47,356 bases of DNA from Oceanospirillum beijerinckii DSM 7166. GTDB taxonomy: Bacteria > Pseudomonadota > Gammaproteobacteria > Pseudomonadales > Halomonadaceae. A program made the translations under genes and the position numbers. The notes beneath the pieces were generated by a model, which saw only the letters and a program-made list of their open reading frames with translations, was not told the DNA's origin and ran no database searches. The stretch covers positions 1 to 47,356 of the forward strand of contig NZ_AULT01000049.1 of the NCBI RefSeq assembly GCF_000422425.1. The letters run 5' to 3'. This document shows, piece by piece, positions 15,519 to 23,429 of the stretch (position 1 is its first letter; the number at the start of each line of letters is the position of its first letter).

Positions 15519-17771
15519 ATGAAAAAGATTATTTTACTCAGTGTATTAGTGGCGGTGGTGGCTGCTTTTTTCGCTCTTGATCTGAATCAGTACTTCACGC
15601 TGGAAGGCCTGAAAGCCAGCCAGCAGCAGCTGGAAAGCTGGCAAACCGAATCCCCTTTGATGACCACGCTGGTCTTTTTCCTGGTCTATGTTGCGGTCAC
15701 GGCTCTGTCTCTGCCCGGTGCTACCATTATGACCTTGGCCATAGGTGCCGTGTTTGGCCTGTTCTGGGGTCTGGTTCTGGTCTCTTTTGCCTCCACTGTT
15801 GGGGCAACGTTAGCCTTCCTGGTGGCGCGCTTTGTGCTGAAAGACAGCGTACAGGCGAAGTTTGGTGATCGACTGGCAGCTATTAACCAAGGTGTTGAGC
15901 GGGAAGGGGCATTCTACCTGCTTACCCTGCGTCTGGTGCCTGTAGTACCGTTTTTCCTGATCAACTTACTGATGGGTCTGACTCCTATTAAAACCCGTAC
16001 CTTCTACTGGGTGAGTCAGCTGGGCATGTTGCCAGGTACACTGGTCTATGTGAATGCGGGTACGCAATTGGGTCAGCTGGATAGTCTGGCCGGTATTCTG
16101 TCGCCGGGTATTATCTTCTCCTTTGTCCTGCTAGGTATCTTCCCAATTCTGGCGAAAAAGCTGCTGGATCAGATCAAAAAGCGTCGTGTTTATCAGGGGT
16201 ATGAAAAACCAACTCACTTTGACCGTAACTTAGTCGTGATTGGCGGTGGTGCGGCAGGTCTGGTGAGTGCCTATATCGCTGCGGCTGTTAAAGCTAAGGT
16301 CACACTGATTGAAGCCCATAAAATGGGTGGTGATTGCTTGAACTACGGCTGTGTGCCCAGTAAAGCGCTGATTAAAAGTGCCAAGGTCGCACAGCAGATG
16401 AAAGACGCTGAGCATTATGGTCTGGAGTCTGTGCAGCCTAAATTCAGCTTTCGAAAAGTGATGCAGCGTATTCATGATGTGATTGCCAAAGTAGAACCAC
16501 ATGATAGCGTCGAGCGTTATACCAGCCTGGGCGTGGAAGTACTGCAGGGTTACGGCAAGGTGATTGATCCCTGGACTGTTGAGATTCAACTCAATGATGG
16601 CGGGGTGCAGCGTTTAACCACGCGCTCGATTATTATCGCAGCGGGTGCGCAACCTTTTGTGCCGCCTATTCCGGGTATTGAAGACACCGGTTATCTAACC
16701 AGCGACACCCTGTGGGCAGAGCTGGCGAAGGAAGAAGATATTCCTGAGCGTATGGTGTTGCTGGGCGGTGGTCCTATCGGTTGTGAGCTGGCGCAGAGCT
16801 TTGGTCGCCTGGGTGCGAATGTGATTCAGGTGGAGCGTAACCCTCGGGTGATGATGAAGGAAGATCCTGAAGTCTCCGAGCTGGCACAGCAAGCGCTGGA
16901 AAAAAGCGGTGTCACAGTGCTGACCAATCATGATGCCGTGCGCTGTGAACTGCGTGGTGACGATAAGGTGCTGATCCTGAGTTATGACGACAATGGTGTA
17001 CAAAAAGAGAAAGAGGTGATCTTTGACCGTCTGATCTGTGCGGTGGGTCGTACCGCCCGTCTGACCGGTTATGGTCTGGAAGATCTGGGCATTGAAACCG
17101 AGCGCACCGTAGTGACCAATGATTATCTGGAAACCCTGTTCCCGAATATCTATGCGGCAGGTGATGTTGCTGGTCCGTATCAGTTTACTCATACCGCCGC
17201 CCATCAGGCGTGGTATGCCTCGGTGAATGCCCTGTTTGGTGAGTGGAAGAAGTTTAAAGCAGACTACTCTGTGATTCCGTGGACCACCTTTATCGATCCA
17301 GAAGTAGCCCGTGTTGGTCTGTCGGAATCGGAAGCGAAAGAGAAGGGGATCGCTTATGAGGTGACGCGCTACGGTATTGATGATCTGGATCGTGCCATTG
17401 CCGATAGCAGTGCCGAAGGTTTTGTGAAGGTACTGACGGTACCGGGTAAAGATAAGATTCTGGGTGTGACTATTGTGGGTACTCATGCCGGTGATCTGTT
17501 GGCTGAGTTTGTCTTAGCCATGAAGCAGGGCTTAGGTCTGAATAAGATTCTGGGTACGATTCACACCTATCCAACTCTGGCTGAAGCCAATAAGTATGCC
17601 GCAGGTGAATGGAAAAAAGCCCATGCCCCGGAAAAACTGCTGACCTGGGTGGAGAAATACCACAGCTGGAAACGGGGACAAAAGCCTGAAACCGGTGCTG
17701 TGGCAGCTGAAAGACAAGCGGCAGAACAGACAGAAAAACAGACAGAAAATCAGGCCGAAAAGCAGGTTTAG
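15519..17771 (+). CDS. Fusion of TVP38/TMEM64 membrane domain and flavin disulfide reductase
   Basis: 750 residues. Residues 1 to about 215 are a TVP38/TMEM64 (VTT, DedA-related) membrane domain, with SLPGATIMTLAIGAVFGLFWG and LRLVPVVPFFLINLLMGLT. Residues about 235-720 are a soluble pyridine-nucleotide disulfide oxidoreductase: FAD motif VVIGGGAAGLVSAYIAA, redox pair Cys273/Cys278 (GGDCLNYGCVPSK), NAD(P)H motif LLGGGPIGCELAQ, second FAD motif IYAAGDVAGPYQF. At the site where lipoamide dehydrogenases have the catalytic His (HPT), this protein has Tyr684 (HTYPTLAEANK), closer to MerA-type enzymes. The C-terminal tail is Glu/Gln-rich. The domain pairing recurs in proteobacteria but its substrate is unknown; membrane-linked thiol or metal chemistry is a guess. 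Confidence 0.85.
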   Translation: MKKIILLSVLVAVVAAFFALDLNQYFTLEGLKASQQQLESWQTESPLMTTLVFFLVYVAVTALSLPGATIMTLAIGAVFGLFWGLVLVSFASTVGATLAFLVARFVLKDSVQAKFGDRLAAINQGVEREGAFYLLTLRLVPVVPFFLINLLMGLTPIKTRTFYWVSQLGMLPGTLVYVNAGTQLGQLDSLAGILSPGIIFSFVLLGIFPILAKKLLDQIKKRRVYQGYEKPTHFDRNLVVIGGGAAGLVSAYIAAAVKAKVTLIEAHKMGGDCLNYGCVPSKALIKSAKVAQQMKDAEHYGLESVQPKFSFRKVMQRIHDVIAKVEPHDSVERYTSLGVEVLQGYGKVIDPWTVEIQLNDGGVQRLTTRSIIIAAGAQPFVPPIPGIEDTGYLTSDTLWAELAKEEDIPERMVLLGGGPIGCELAQSFGRLGANVIQVERNPRVMMKEDPEVSELAQQALEKSGVTVLTNHDAVRCELRGDDKVLILSYDDNGVQKEKEVIFDRLICAVGRTARLTGYGLEDLGIETERTVVTNDYLETLFPNIYAAGDVAGPYQFTHTAAHQAWYASVNALFGEWKKFKADYSVIPWTTFIDPEVARVGLSESEAKEKGIAYEVTRYGIDDLDRAIADSSAEGFVKVLTVPGKDKILGVTIVGTHAGDLLAEFVLAMKQGLGLNKILGTIHTYPTLAEANKYAAGEWKKAHAPEKLLTWVEKYHSWKRGQKPETGAVAAERQAAEQTEKQTENQAEKQV

Positions 17772-17820
17772 AGGCTCTCAAATAGTGACCTGATAAGACT
17801 GGCTGGCGCGCTCGGATAAT

Positions 17821-17962
17821 TATATCAATCCAGATAAGTTGTTGTAGGTCGGAAAAGCCGCAAGGCGCCTTCCGACGATAATCGGATACCGGAGTCAATG
17901 TCGGATGGCGCTTCGCTTATCCAACCTACTTTGATATCAAGAAACTTATCGGGAGCAGTATT
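17821..17962 (+). repeat. MITE-like dispersed repeat, copy A
   Basis: About 142 bases matching, in reverse complement, the element at 28631-28773 with only scattered differences. Both ends carry GATAAGTT-type inverted termini, followed inward by GTAGGT(C/T)GGA arms; the inside can fold into long imperfect hairpins. It encodes nothing credible. It fills most of the 344-base gap between the TVP38 fusion and the DUF547 gene. Confidence 0.8.
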
Positions 17963-18115
17963 ACTTTATCGAGAGCCTCAGCCAGATAGAGAGCTTCAGC
18001 TAGGTAGACAGCATCAGCCGGTCTTTTTACTGCCAGCCTTTCTACTGTCAGCCCAGACCCTGCCCATTTTTTTCACCGTTATTGATCCTTGACCTATTGG
18101 ATAGGGAGAAACCCT

Positions 18116-18958
18116 ATGTCGCACCTGATCCGTTCTTTGTCTCTGCTGTGTCTTTTACTTATCGCACCATTTTCCTGGGCCAATGAAGCTGTGGTTAATG
18201 GAACGGGAGCCAGTCGATCTTCATTTGATCATCAGATATGGCAGCAACTGCTACAAAACCATGTTTATGAACTCAGAGGTGGGCAAGCCACTGAAGTCGA
18301 TTATGCGGGTTTTAAGCAGGCGCAACAGTCGCCACAAGCCTACCTGAAAAAACTGGAGCAGGTTGCTCAAAGTGAGTTTGATCGCTGGTCAAAAGCTGAA
18401 CAGTTGGCGTTTCTGATCAATGCCTATAACGCCTGGACAGTGGAATTGATTCTGACGAAGTATCCAAAGCTGACTTCGATTAAGGATCTGGGGTCTTTGT
18501 TTAGCTCACCGTGGAAAAAAGCGTTTATTCCCTTTCTGGGTAAAACCCGCTCTCTGGATGATATCGAACACGGTCTGATTCGTGGTTCGGGACGTTATAA
18601 CGAGCCCAGAATTCACTTTGCGGTGAACTGTGCCAGCATTGGCTGTCCGGCGCTGGCTCGTGAGGCTTATACCGGTGATAAGTTGGAGCAACAGTTAGAG
18701 CAGGCTACCGTGTTGTTTCTACAGGATCGAAGCCGTAATCGTTTAAAAAATGATGAACTGGAGGTGTCCAGTATTTTTAAATGGTATCGGGACGACTTTA
18801 AACAGGGCTGGCGTGGGGCTCACTCACTGGAAGCTTTTTTGGCCGGTTATGCACAAGCGCTCTATCTAACACCTGAGCAGAAAGCAGATCTGTTAGCAGA
18901 AAAGATCGATATCGACTTTCTCTCGTATGATTGGGATCTTAATGATCGTCAACGCTAA
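18116..18958 (+). CDS. DUF547-domain periplasmic protein
   Basis: 280 residues from ATG 18116, chosen because TAGGGAG precedes it at good spacing; an in-frame TTG at 18089 is less likely. The signal peptide is cut near FSWA/NEA. The DUF547 core is clear: QLAFLINAYNAWTVELIL, DDIEHGLIRGSGRYNEPRIHFAVNCASIGCPALAREAYTG and SIFKWYRDDF. The Asn-Tyr/Cys-Ala arrangement is conserved in the family, whose biochemical role is not established; it is common in marine bacteria. It follows the TVP38 fusion gene on the same strand but is separated by a dispersed repeat. Confidence 0.85.
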   Translation: MSHLIRSLSLLCLLLIAPFSWANEAVVNGTGASRSSFDHQIWQQLLQNHVYELRGGQATEVDYAGFKQAQQSPQAYLKKLEQVAQSEFDRWSKAEQLAFLINAYNAWTVELILTKYPKLTSIKDLGSLFSSPWKKAFIPFLGKTRSLDDIEHGLIRGSGRYNEPRIHFAVNCASIGCPALAREAYTGDKLEQQLEQATVLFLQDRSRNRLKNDELEVSSIFKWYRDDFKQGWRGAHSLEAFLAGYAQALYLTPEQKADLLAEKIDIDFLSYDWDLNDRQR

Positions 18959-19071
18959 GATGATGTTCCAGGTGAGATATCAAGCAAGCTATTCGTAAAG
19001 CAAGATCCAAAGCGGCTGGCTTACCGCTGTTTTAGAACCGTTGCAGCGTTTTAGGGCTATCTCAGAGGCAA

Positions 19072-19968
19072 TCAATGAGCCTTGCGATACCCCGCCGGTG
19101 TCACACCATAAAACGCCTTAAAACGGTTACTGAAATGGCTTTGACTGGAGAAACCACAGCGTAAGGCGATCTCTGCCAGAGTCAGTTCAGGGTTGAGCAA
19201 CAGACGAGACGCCAGATTCAGACGGCGCTGAGTGACATATTGATGGGGTGCCATACCCACCGAGCGTTTGAACATGCGGGCAAAGTGGTATTCACTCAGG
19301 TGAGCTACCTCGGCTAATTGCAGTAAGGTCAGCGCCTGATCCAGATGATGCTCGATATAATCCAGTACCTGTCTTTGTGTATAGGGTGATAGGCCACCCG
19401 GTACATCCGGCAGGGTGTGGTAGTCGCTGCAGTAATGCTTTAACAGGTGGGCCATCAACATGTCACTGGCACTGCTTAAGGCCAGCTGGTCTGCTCTGTC
19501 CTGCCAGTTCAATGGCATAATCAATCGCTGACACAGGGTGCTGATCCAGGGATCATCAATAAAGGTCAGATCCTGCAATTGCAGAATATCGCTCCCCTTA
19601 TCCTGAATACGCCCCGCCAAAGCTTTGAGATGTTCCTCTGAAAAGTAGAGGTGCATAAAGCGGATCGGGCCATTCACATCCCAGTCCGATTCATGATCAC
19701 CTGGCATCAGGCAGATACGCCCCGGTCCACCGCCACTGATGGTGCGCTGCTGATACAGACGACGAATATCATAACCGCCATCCAGATAGCAGCTCAGGGT
19801 GTGATGGCCAGGGTGCTGATAGCGGGTCAGATCGGTCACTTCCCGCTGCCATATCGCTGCGCTGGCACCGTTACTGAGCTCGGTATGATTTTCCAGGTTG
19901 GCATTAGCCGCCGATAAGCAATGGTATACCGGTAGGGAAAGTGGGCACTGAGAAGTTTCTTTGGACAC
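19072..19968 (-). CDS. AraC-family transcriptional regulator
   Basis: 298 residues. The N-terminal 180 residues are a cupin-like effector domain; the C-terminal 100 hold two helix-turn-helix units: LTLLQLAEVAHLSEYHFARMF and LTLAEIALRCGFSSQSHFSNRFK, ending with the family signature YGVTPAGYRKAH. It is divergent from an EamA-type exporter gene (gap 192 bases), a common layout in which the regulator controls the transporter in response to the exported or related compound. The effector is not deducible. Confidence 0.9.
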   Translation of the reverse strand: MSKETSQCPLSLPVYHCLSAANANLENHTELSNGASAAIWQREVTDLTRYQHPGHHTLSCYLDGGYDIRRLYQQRTISGGGPGRICLMPGDHESDWDVNGPIRFMHLYFSEEHLKALAGRIQDKGSDILQLQDLTFIDDPWISTLCQRLIMPLNWQDRADQLALSSASDMLMAHLLKHYCSDYHTLPDVPGGLSPYTQRQVLDYIEHHLDQALTLLQLAEVAHLSEYHFARMFKRSVGMAPHQYVTQRRLNLASRLLLNPELTLAEIALRCGFSSQSHFSNRFKAFYGVTPAGYRKAH

Positions 19969-20160
19969 GTTAAGCCTTCACTGAAGCGCAGCTGCTTGGT
20001 CGTTTATGCTACTGCTGTCCTGCGCTTCAGGCAAGATTCGACAGAAAAAAGCGCAAGAATCTGCAAAAGTCGCAATATCCTGTAAGCCAGCTCATTTTGA
20101 CTTTGGCATGATCATCACGGTGTCCTTGAACCGTCTTAAGGGCTTTTTGGAGTGAGTGTT

Positions 20161-21072
20161 ATGGTGAATATCGGGCTTTATTTAGCTACTGTGCTGATCT
20201 GGGGCACGACCTGGATCGCGATTAAATTGCAGTTGGGTGATGTCATGGTTCAGGCCTCTATCATTTACCGCTTTGTACTGGCCGGTTGTGTGATGTTTGC
20301 GGTACTGCTGATGGCGCGTCGTCTGCAAAAGCTGGATCGTCAGGACCATCTGTTTTGTCTGTTACAGGGTTGTTGCCTGTTCAGTTTTAACTTCTACTGT
20401 TTTTATACCGCGACAGGTTATATCAGCAGTGGTCTGGCATCTGTAATTTTCTCTATGGCCACGGTGATGAACGTGATTAATAACCGCATCTGGTTTGGTA
20501 AAAAGCCGACAGTGCGGACCTTGGCCGGTTCTGCTGTTGGTTTAACGGGGATTACGCTGTTGTTCTGGCCTGAGATTACGGCTGATGGTTTTGATCAGGG
20601 CGTATTGATCGGTATGGGCTTGGCTCTGTTGGGCGTATGGCTGTTCTCCAGCGGTAATATGGTGTCGGTCCGTCACCAGCAAAAAGGCCTGAAAACACCC
20701 TCAACCAATGCCTGGAGTATTTTCTACGGTGTGCTGGTTCTGTCTGCGGTGTCTCTGTTTCAGGGTGTTGAGTTCACCTTTAACACAGAGCCTCAGTATC
20801 TCTATTCTCTGTTTTATCTGGCGATACCGGGTACTGTGATTGCGTTTACAACGTATCTGATGTTGGTTGGTCGCATTGGTGCCGATAAAGCAGCCTACAG
20901 CACGGTGATGTTTCCGGCTGTGGCTTTAACTGTTTCAACTTTTTACGAAGGCTATCAATGGACACCGATGGCGGCGGCGGGCTTCTGTCTGGTAATGGTT
21001 GGCAACCTACTGATCTTTGCCAAACTACCAAGTTGGTTTAACCGTAGCAAAACTGCAGAGCTTGCCAGTTGA
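20161..21072 (+). CDS. DMT-superfamily (EamA) transporter
   Basis: 303 residues from ATG 20161. GGAG at 20149-20152 is correctly spaced for this ATG but overlaps the in-frame GTG at 20152, so that earlier start is rejected. Ten hydrophobic helices in two EamA repeats, beginning LYLATVLIWGTTWIAIK with the family WG(T)xW motif, and LAIPGTVIAFTTYLMLVGRIGADKAAYSTVMFPAVAL in the second repeat. These inner-membrane proteins mostly export amino acids or metabolites by secondary transport. The divergent AraC gene is the likely regulator. Confidence 0.88.
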   Translation: MVNIGLYLATVLIWGTTWIAIKLQLGDVMVQASIIYRFVLAGCVMFAVLLMARRLQKLDRQDHLFCLLQGCCLFSFNFYCFYTATGYISSGLASVIFSMATVMNVINNRIWFGKKPTVRTLAGSAVGLTGITLLFWPEITADGFDQGVLIGMGLALLGVWLFSSGNMVSVRHQQKGLKTPSTNAWSIFYGVLVLSAVSLFQGVEFTFNTEPQYLYSLFYLAIPGTVIAFTTYLMLVGRIGADKAAYSTVMFPAVALTVSTFYEGYQWTPMAAAGFCLVMVGNLLIFAKLPSWFNRSKTAELAS

Positions 21073-21134
21073 GGTGCAGATAACAATATACTGACATAAG
21101 GAACGTGATCGGACGTTTAAAAGCAATGATAAAA

Positions 21135-21167
21135 CCGCTACAGAAATAAGGATTATTTCTGTAGCGG
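21135..21167 (-). terminator. Perfect 15-bp hairpin spanning the methyltransferase stop codon
   Basis: CCGCTACAGAAATAA (21135-21149), GGA loop, TTATTTCTGTAGCGG (21153-21167). The right arm includes the last codons and stop of the minus-strand methyltransferase; on that strand TTTT follows. It lies between converging genes and may serve both. Confidence 0.8.
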
Positions 21168-21704
21168 ATAGATATACACAGGTGTCTGATAAAGATCTCT
21201 CAAACGCATTACCTGCTCAGCCTGGACGTTAGGCAGGGCAAAAAAGACACTGATCAGTTCGCGGCAGGATTGCAGCTCCAGGTGAGAGGCTAGCTTTTTC
21301 ATTCCCTTGGGATGGAGAAAGCTCAATAAGATACTGTTTTCGGGCAGAGTCTGGCGCAGAAAGTTCTTTCGATGCAGGCTAAGATTATCCAATCTTAGCA
21401 GATACTTAACTGCCAGACAGAACAGCCAGGGCAGAACAGACAATTCATAGCCCACCACCTGATGCTGAGGGAAGCGTCGAGCCAGGGGGATAATCAGATG
21501 ACCCCAGCCGCTGCCCAGATCCACAAGTACTCCTCCCTGCTTATCGCCGTAATGCTGCTCCAAATAGCCCATGATCTCTCGACGGGCCTTACCTGAGCTG
21601 GGCATGGGTGAAATACCGGTTTTCAGGGTGTAAAACACGATGCTGATCACAGCAGAGAGAAGTACAGCTAATAGGCTTATTTCGGTCCAGGGCATTACAG
21701 GCAA
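21153..21704 (-). CDS. Membrane-anchored class I SAM methyltransferase (FAM173-like)
   Basis: 183 residues. One N-terminal membrane helix (about residues 7-27) is followed by PMPSSGKARREIMGYLEQHYG and the SAM-binding motif I VLVDLGSGWGHLIIPLARRFP. VVGYELSVLPWLF gives the acidic residue that binds the SAM ribose. The PS.G..R..m lead-in, membrane anchor and small size resemble the FAM173/ATPSC-KMT group of protein lysine methyltransferases, some of which modify an ATP-synthase subunit; the target here is unknown. It is downstream of marC, separated by about 160 bases and the marC terminator lies on the far side, so it is probably an independent gene. Confidence 0.7.
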   Translation of the reverse strand: MPVMPWTEISLLAVLLSAVISIVFYTLKTGISPMPSSGKARREIMGYLEQHYGDKQGGVLVDLGSGWGHLIIPLARRFPQHQVVGYELSVLPWLFCLAVKYLLRLDNLSLHRKNFLRQTLPENSILLSFLHPKGMKKLASHLELQSCRELISVFFALPNVQAEQVMRLRDLYQTPVYIYPLQK

Positions 21705-21788
21705 TATCTTGTTGGCTAGGTCTTGAGAGACAAACCAGTGGTACTGGAAAAAGGAGCGCTACTCTACATGCTAAGGTGAGCAAGGTAA

Positions 21789-21810
21789 AGAAAGGCTAAA
21801 AAGCCTTTCT
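21789..21810 (-). terminator. Intrinsic terminator after marC
   Basis: AGAAAGGCT (21789-21797) and AGCCTTTCT (21802-21810) form a 9-bp stem with a 4-base loop, 57 bases downstream of the marC stop on the minus strand. A short T-run (TTTACC) follows on that strand. Confidence 0.7.
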
Positions 21811-21866
21811 GTATCAAAGTGTTACATATGTTGGGTATAGTGCTGGATCGTCACTATATAGCCTCT

Positions 21867-22496
21867 CTACATCGGTGCAGGGCCTAAAGCGATAGAAGCG
21901 TTGGCAACCATCTGCACCACACCATCGTAAACAAACTGAATGGCCAGCGCGGCCAGAATCACACCGAGGAAGCGACGTAAAATCTCATCACCGGTACGAC
22001 CAATCAGTATCTTCACAAAGCCCGATAACAGCATCAGCACCAGAGTCAGCCCGGTAATGGTGACAATTGCCAGTACGATAGAGATATCTTCTGAGAGGGT
22101 TTTAGCATCAGAGAACATCAGAATCGCTAAGGTTAAAGAACCCGGACCGGCGGTCAATGGAATCGACATCGGAAAGACTGAGATATCTTTTTTCTCAGTG
22201 GTGACTGAGTACTCCTGATCCTGGGTGATCATATTAAATGCGGTGTAAAACAGCAGCAGGCCACCGGAAATTCTCAGGGCTTCGATACTGATGCCCAGCT
22301 CTGCGAGCAAAGATTCCCCATAGATACCAAAGATAATCAGCAGTACGGTTGTGATCAGCATGGATTTCATCGCCATTAAACGACGATGACGAGCCTCACC
22401 AGCCGGTACCAGAGAGTGAAAAATAATGGCGGCACCAATCGGGTCGATAATCACAAACAGACCGGTCAGCGCGTGCAAATAAACAAGCAAGTCCAT
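21867..22496 (-). CDS. MarC-family integral membrane protein
   Basis: 209 residues and six predicted membrane helices. Family landmarks are present: TGLFVIIDPIGAAIIF in helix 1, LRISGGLLLFYTAFNMI, FPMSIPLTAGPGSLTLAILM, and RFLGVILAALAIQFVYDGV at the end. MarC/NAAT proteins were once linked to multiple antibiotic resistance, which later work did not support; some members are neutral amino-acid transporters. Physiological substrate here is unknown. The gene is monocistronic between its own terminator and a non-coding gap. Confidence 0.88.
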   Translation of the reverse strand: MDLLVYLHALTGLFVIIDPIGAAIIFHSLVPAGEARHRRLMAMKSMLITTVLLIIFGIYGESLLAELGISIEALRISGGLLLFYTAFNMITQDQEYSVTTEKKDISVFPMSIPLTAGPGSLTLAILMFSDAKTLSEDISIVLAIVTITGLTLVLMLLSGFVKILIGRTGDEILRRFLGVILAALAIQFVYDGVVQMVANASIALGPAPM

Positions 22497-22814
22497 GACA
22501 GTTCTCGGAATAGGTAAAGAGTCTTAGGATAGTCCATCGAAACGATGGCTGCGTTTTACGGTAAAGCGTCAAGGTAAAACGATCAGGGTAAAGCAATCTG
22601 GGCAGAGCAGCCCACCGCCTATGAACAGGATAGGTCAAAAGCGGTGCGCCACTATATCAGCTTGTATATACAATTCAAGTTTCTTTTTTAGCGTGGTTTG
22701 AATTAGAGAAAGCCAGCTTATTGATCTGCAGCTATTCTATTCCCAATGCTGTGTACTTAAGGTGATGAAACCTTTCAATTCTTGCTTTAGTCACGCGGGG
22801 CGTTACTATTAGTT
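22497..22814. other. Non-coding gap between marC and higBA
   Basis: 318 bases between divergent genes. Near marC there are four loose copies of a GGTAAA(G/A)C unit (about 22513-22600). Immediately before higB, TTGCTT (about 22782) and TTACTATT (about 22803) could be -35 and -10 elements, which would leave a very short leader. No ORF or stable hairpin of note. Confidence 0.45.
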
Positions 22815-23093
22815 ATGATTGTCTCATTTAAGTGTAAGGACACACAGGCACTGGCCAATCGGGAAAGAGTGCGCCGATTTGTTAATATCGAGCGGGTTGC
22901 TCTTCGCAAGCTACGCCAGTTGCAACTAAGTCAGTGTCTGGAAGATTTAAGAATACCTCCTGGAAACCGATTAGAGGCTTTGAAGGGAGGGAGAGCCGGG
23001 CAATTCAGTATCAGAATTAATGATCAGTTCAGGATCTGTTTCCGTTGGACTGCTTCCGGTGCTGAAGATGTAGAAATTGTCGATTATCACTGA
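22815..23093 (+). CDS. higB: HigB-type RelE/ParE-family toxin
   Basis: 92 residues, the standard HigB length. MIVSFKCKDTQALANRERV opens in the usual way, and GNRLEALKGGRAGQFSIRINDQFRICFRW is the conserved core, with the basic residues that place it on the ribosome for mRNA cleavage. The antitoxin gene follows after 11 bases; toxin-first order is typical of higBA, in contrast to most type II pairs. The module looks intact. Confidence 0.92.
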   Translation: MIVSFKCKDTQALANRERVRRFVNIERVALRKLRQLQLSQCLEDLRIPPGNRLEALKGGRAGQFSIRINDQFRICFRWTASGAEDVEIVDYH

Positions 23094-23104
23094 GGTAAGC
23101 CATT

Positions 23105-23410
23105 ATGACTTTTTTAGATGCCGTAACCCCAGGTGAATTACTTTTGGAAGAATTTCTTCAACCAATGGGAATTAGCCAGTATCGTTTAGCAAAAGAGATA
23201 GGTGTACCGGCGCAGAGAATCAGTGAAATAGTATCAGGTAAGCGTTCTATCACAGCGGATACAGATCTGCGTTTGTGTCGTTTTTTTGGTCTGTCTAAGG
23301 GGTATTGGTTACGGGCCCAGATTGAGTACGATACTGAGATTGCCGAGCAGGAAATGGCTGATGTGCTGGCGCAGATTCAGCCATGGCAGCAAACAAGCAG
23401 TCAGTTATAA
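23105..23410 (+). CDS. higA: HigA-type antitoxin (XRE helix-turn-helix)
   Basis: 101 residues. Opening TPGELLLEEFLQPMGISQYRLAKEIGVPAQRISEIVSGKRSITADTDLRL-type HTH with the HigA-specific lead TPGE.L.EEFL; FFGLSKGYWLRAQIEYD completes the family pattern. It should bind HigB and repress the higBA promoter. The stop is only a few bases from the end of convergent mnmC. Confidence 0.92.
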   Translation: MTFLDAVTPGELLLEEFLQPMGISQYRLAKEIGVPAQRISEIVSGKRSITADTDLRLCRFFGLSKGYWLRAQIEYDTEIAEQEMADVLAQIQPWQQTSSQL

Positions 23411-23429
23411 GGGCGGTTAAAGCCGCCCT
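23410..23429. terminator. Short GC-rich hairpin between higA and mnmC
   Basis: AGGGCGG (23410-23416) and CCGCCCT (23423-23429) pair around a 6-base loop, covering the mnmC stop codon. There is no good T-run on either strand, so it may be a weak terminator or transcript-end stabiliser. Confidence 0.4.

Noticed and set aside
16695-17486. 263-residue minus-strand ORF inside the TVP38 fusion gene
   Set aside because: Antisense shadow of a well-supported gene, rich in His/Thr/Gln as typical for such shadows.
17898-18092. ORF starting MSDGASLIQPTLISRN and its match at 28559-28810
   Set aside because: The shared peptide is just translation of the two MITE-like repeat copies; no other coding evidence.
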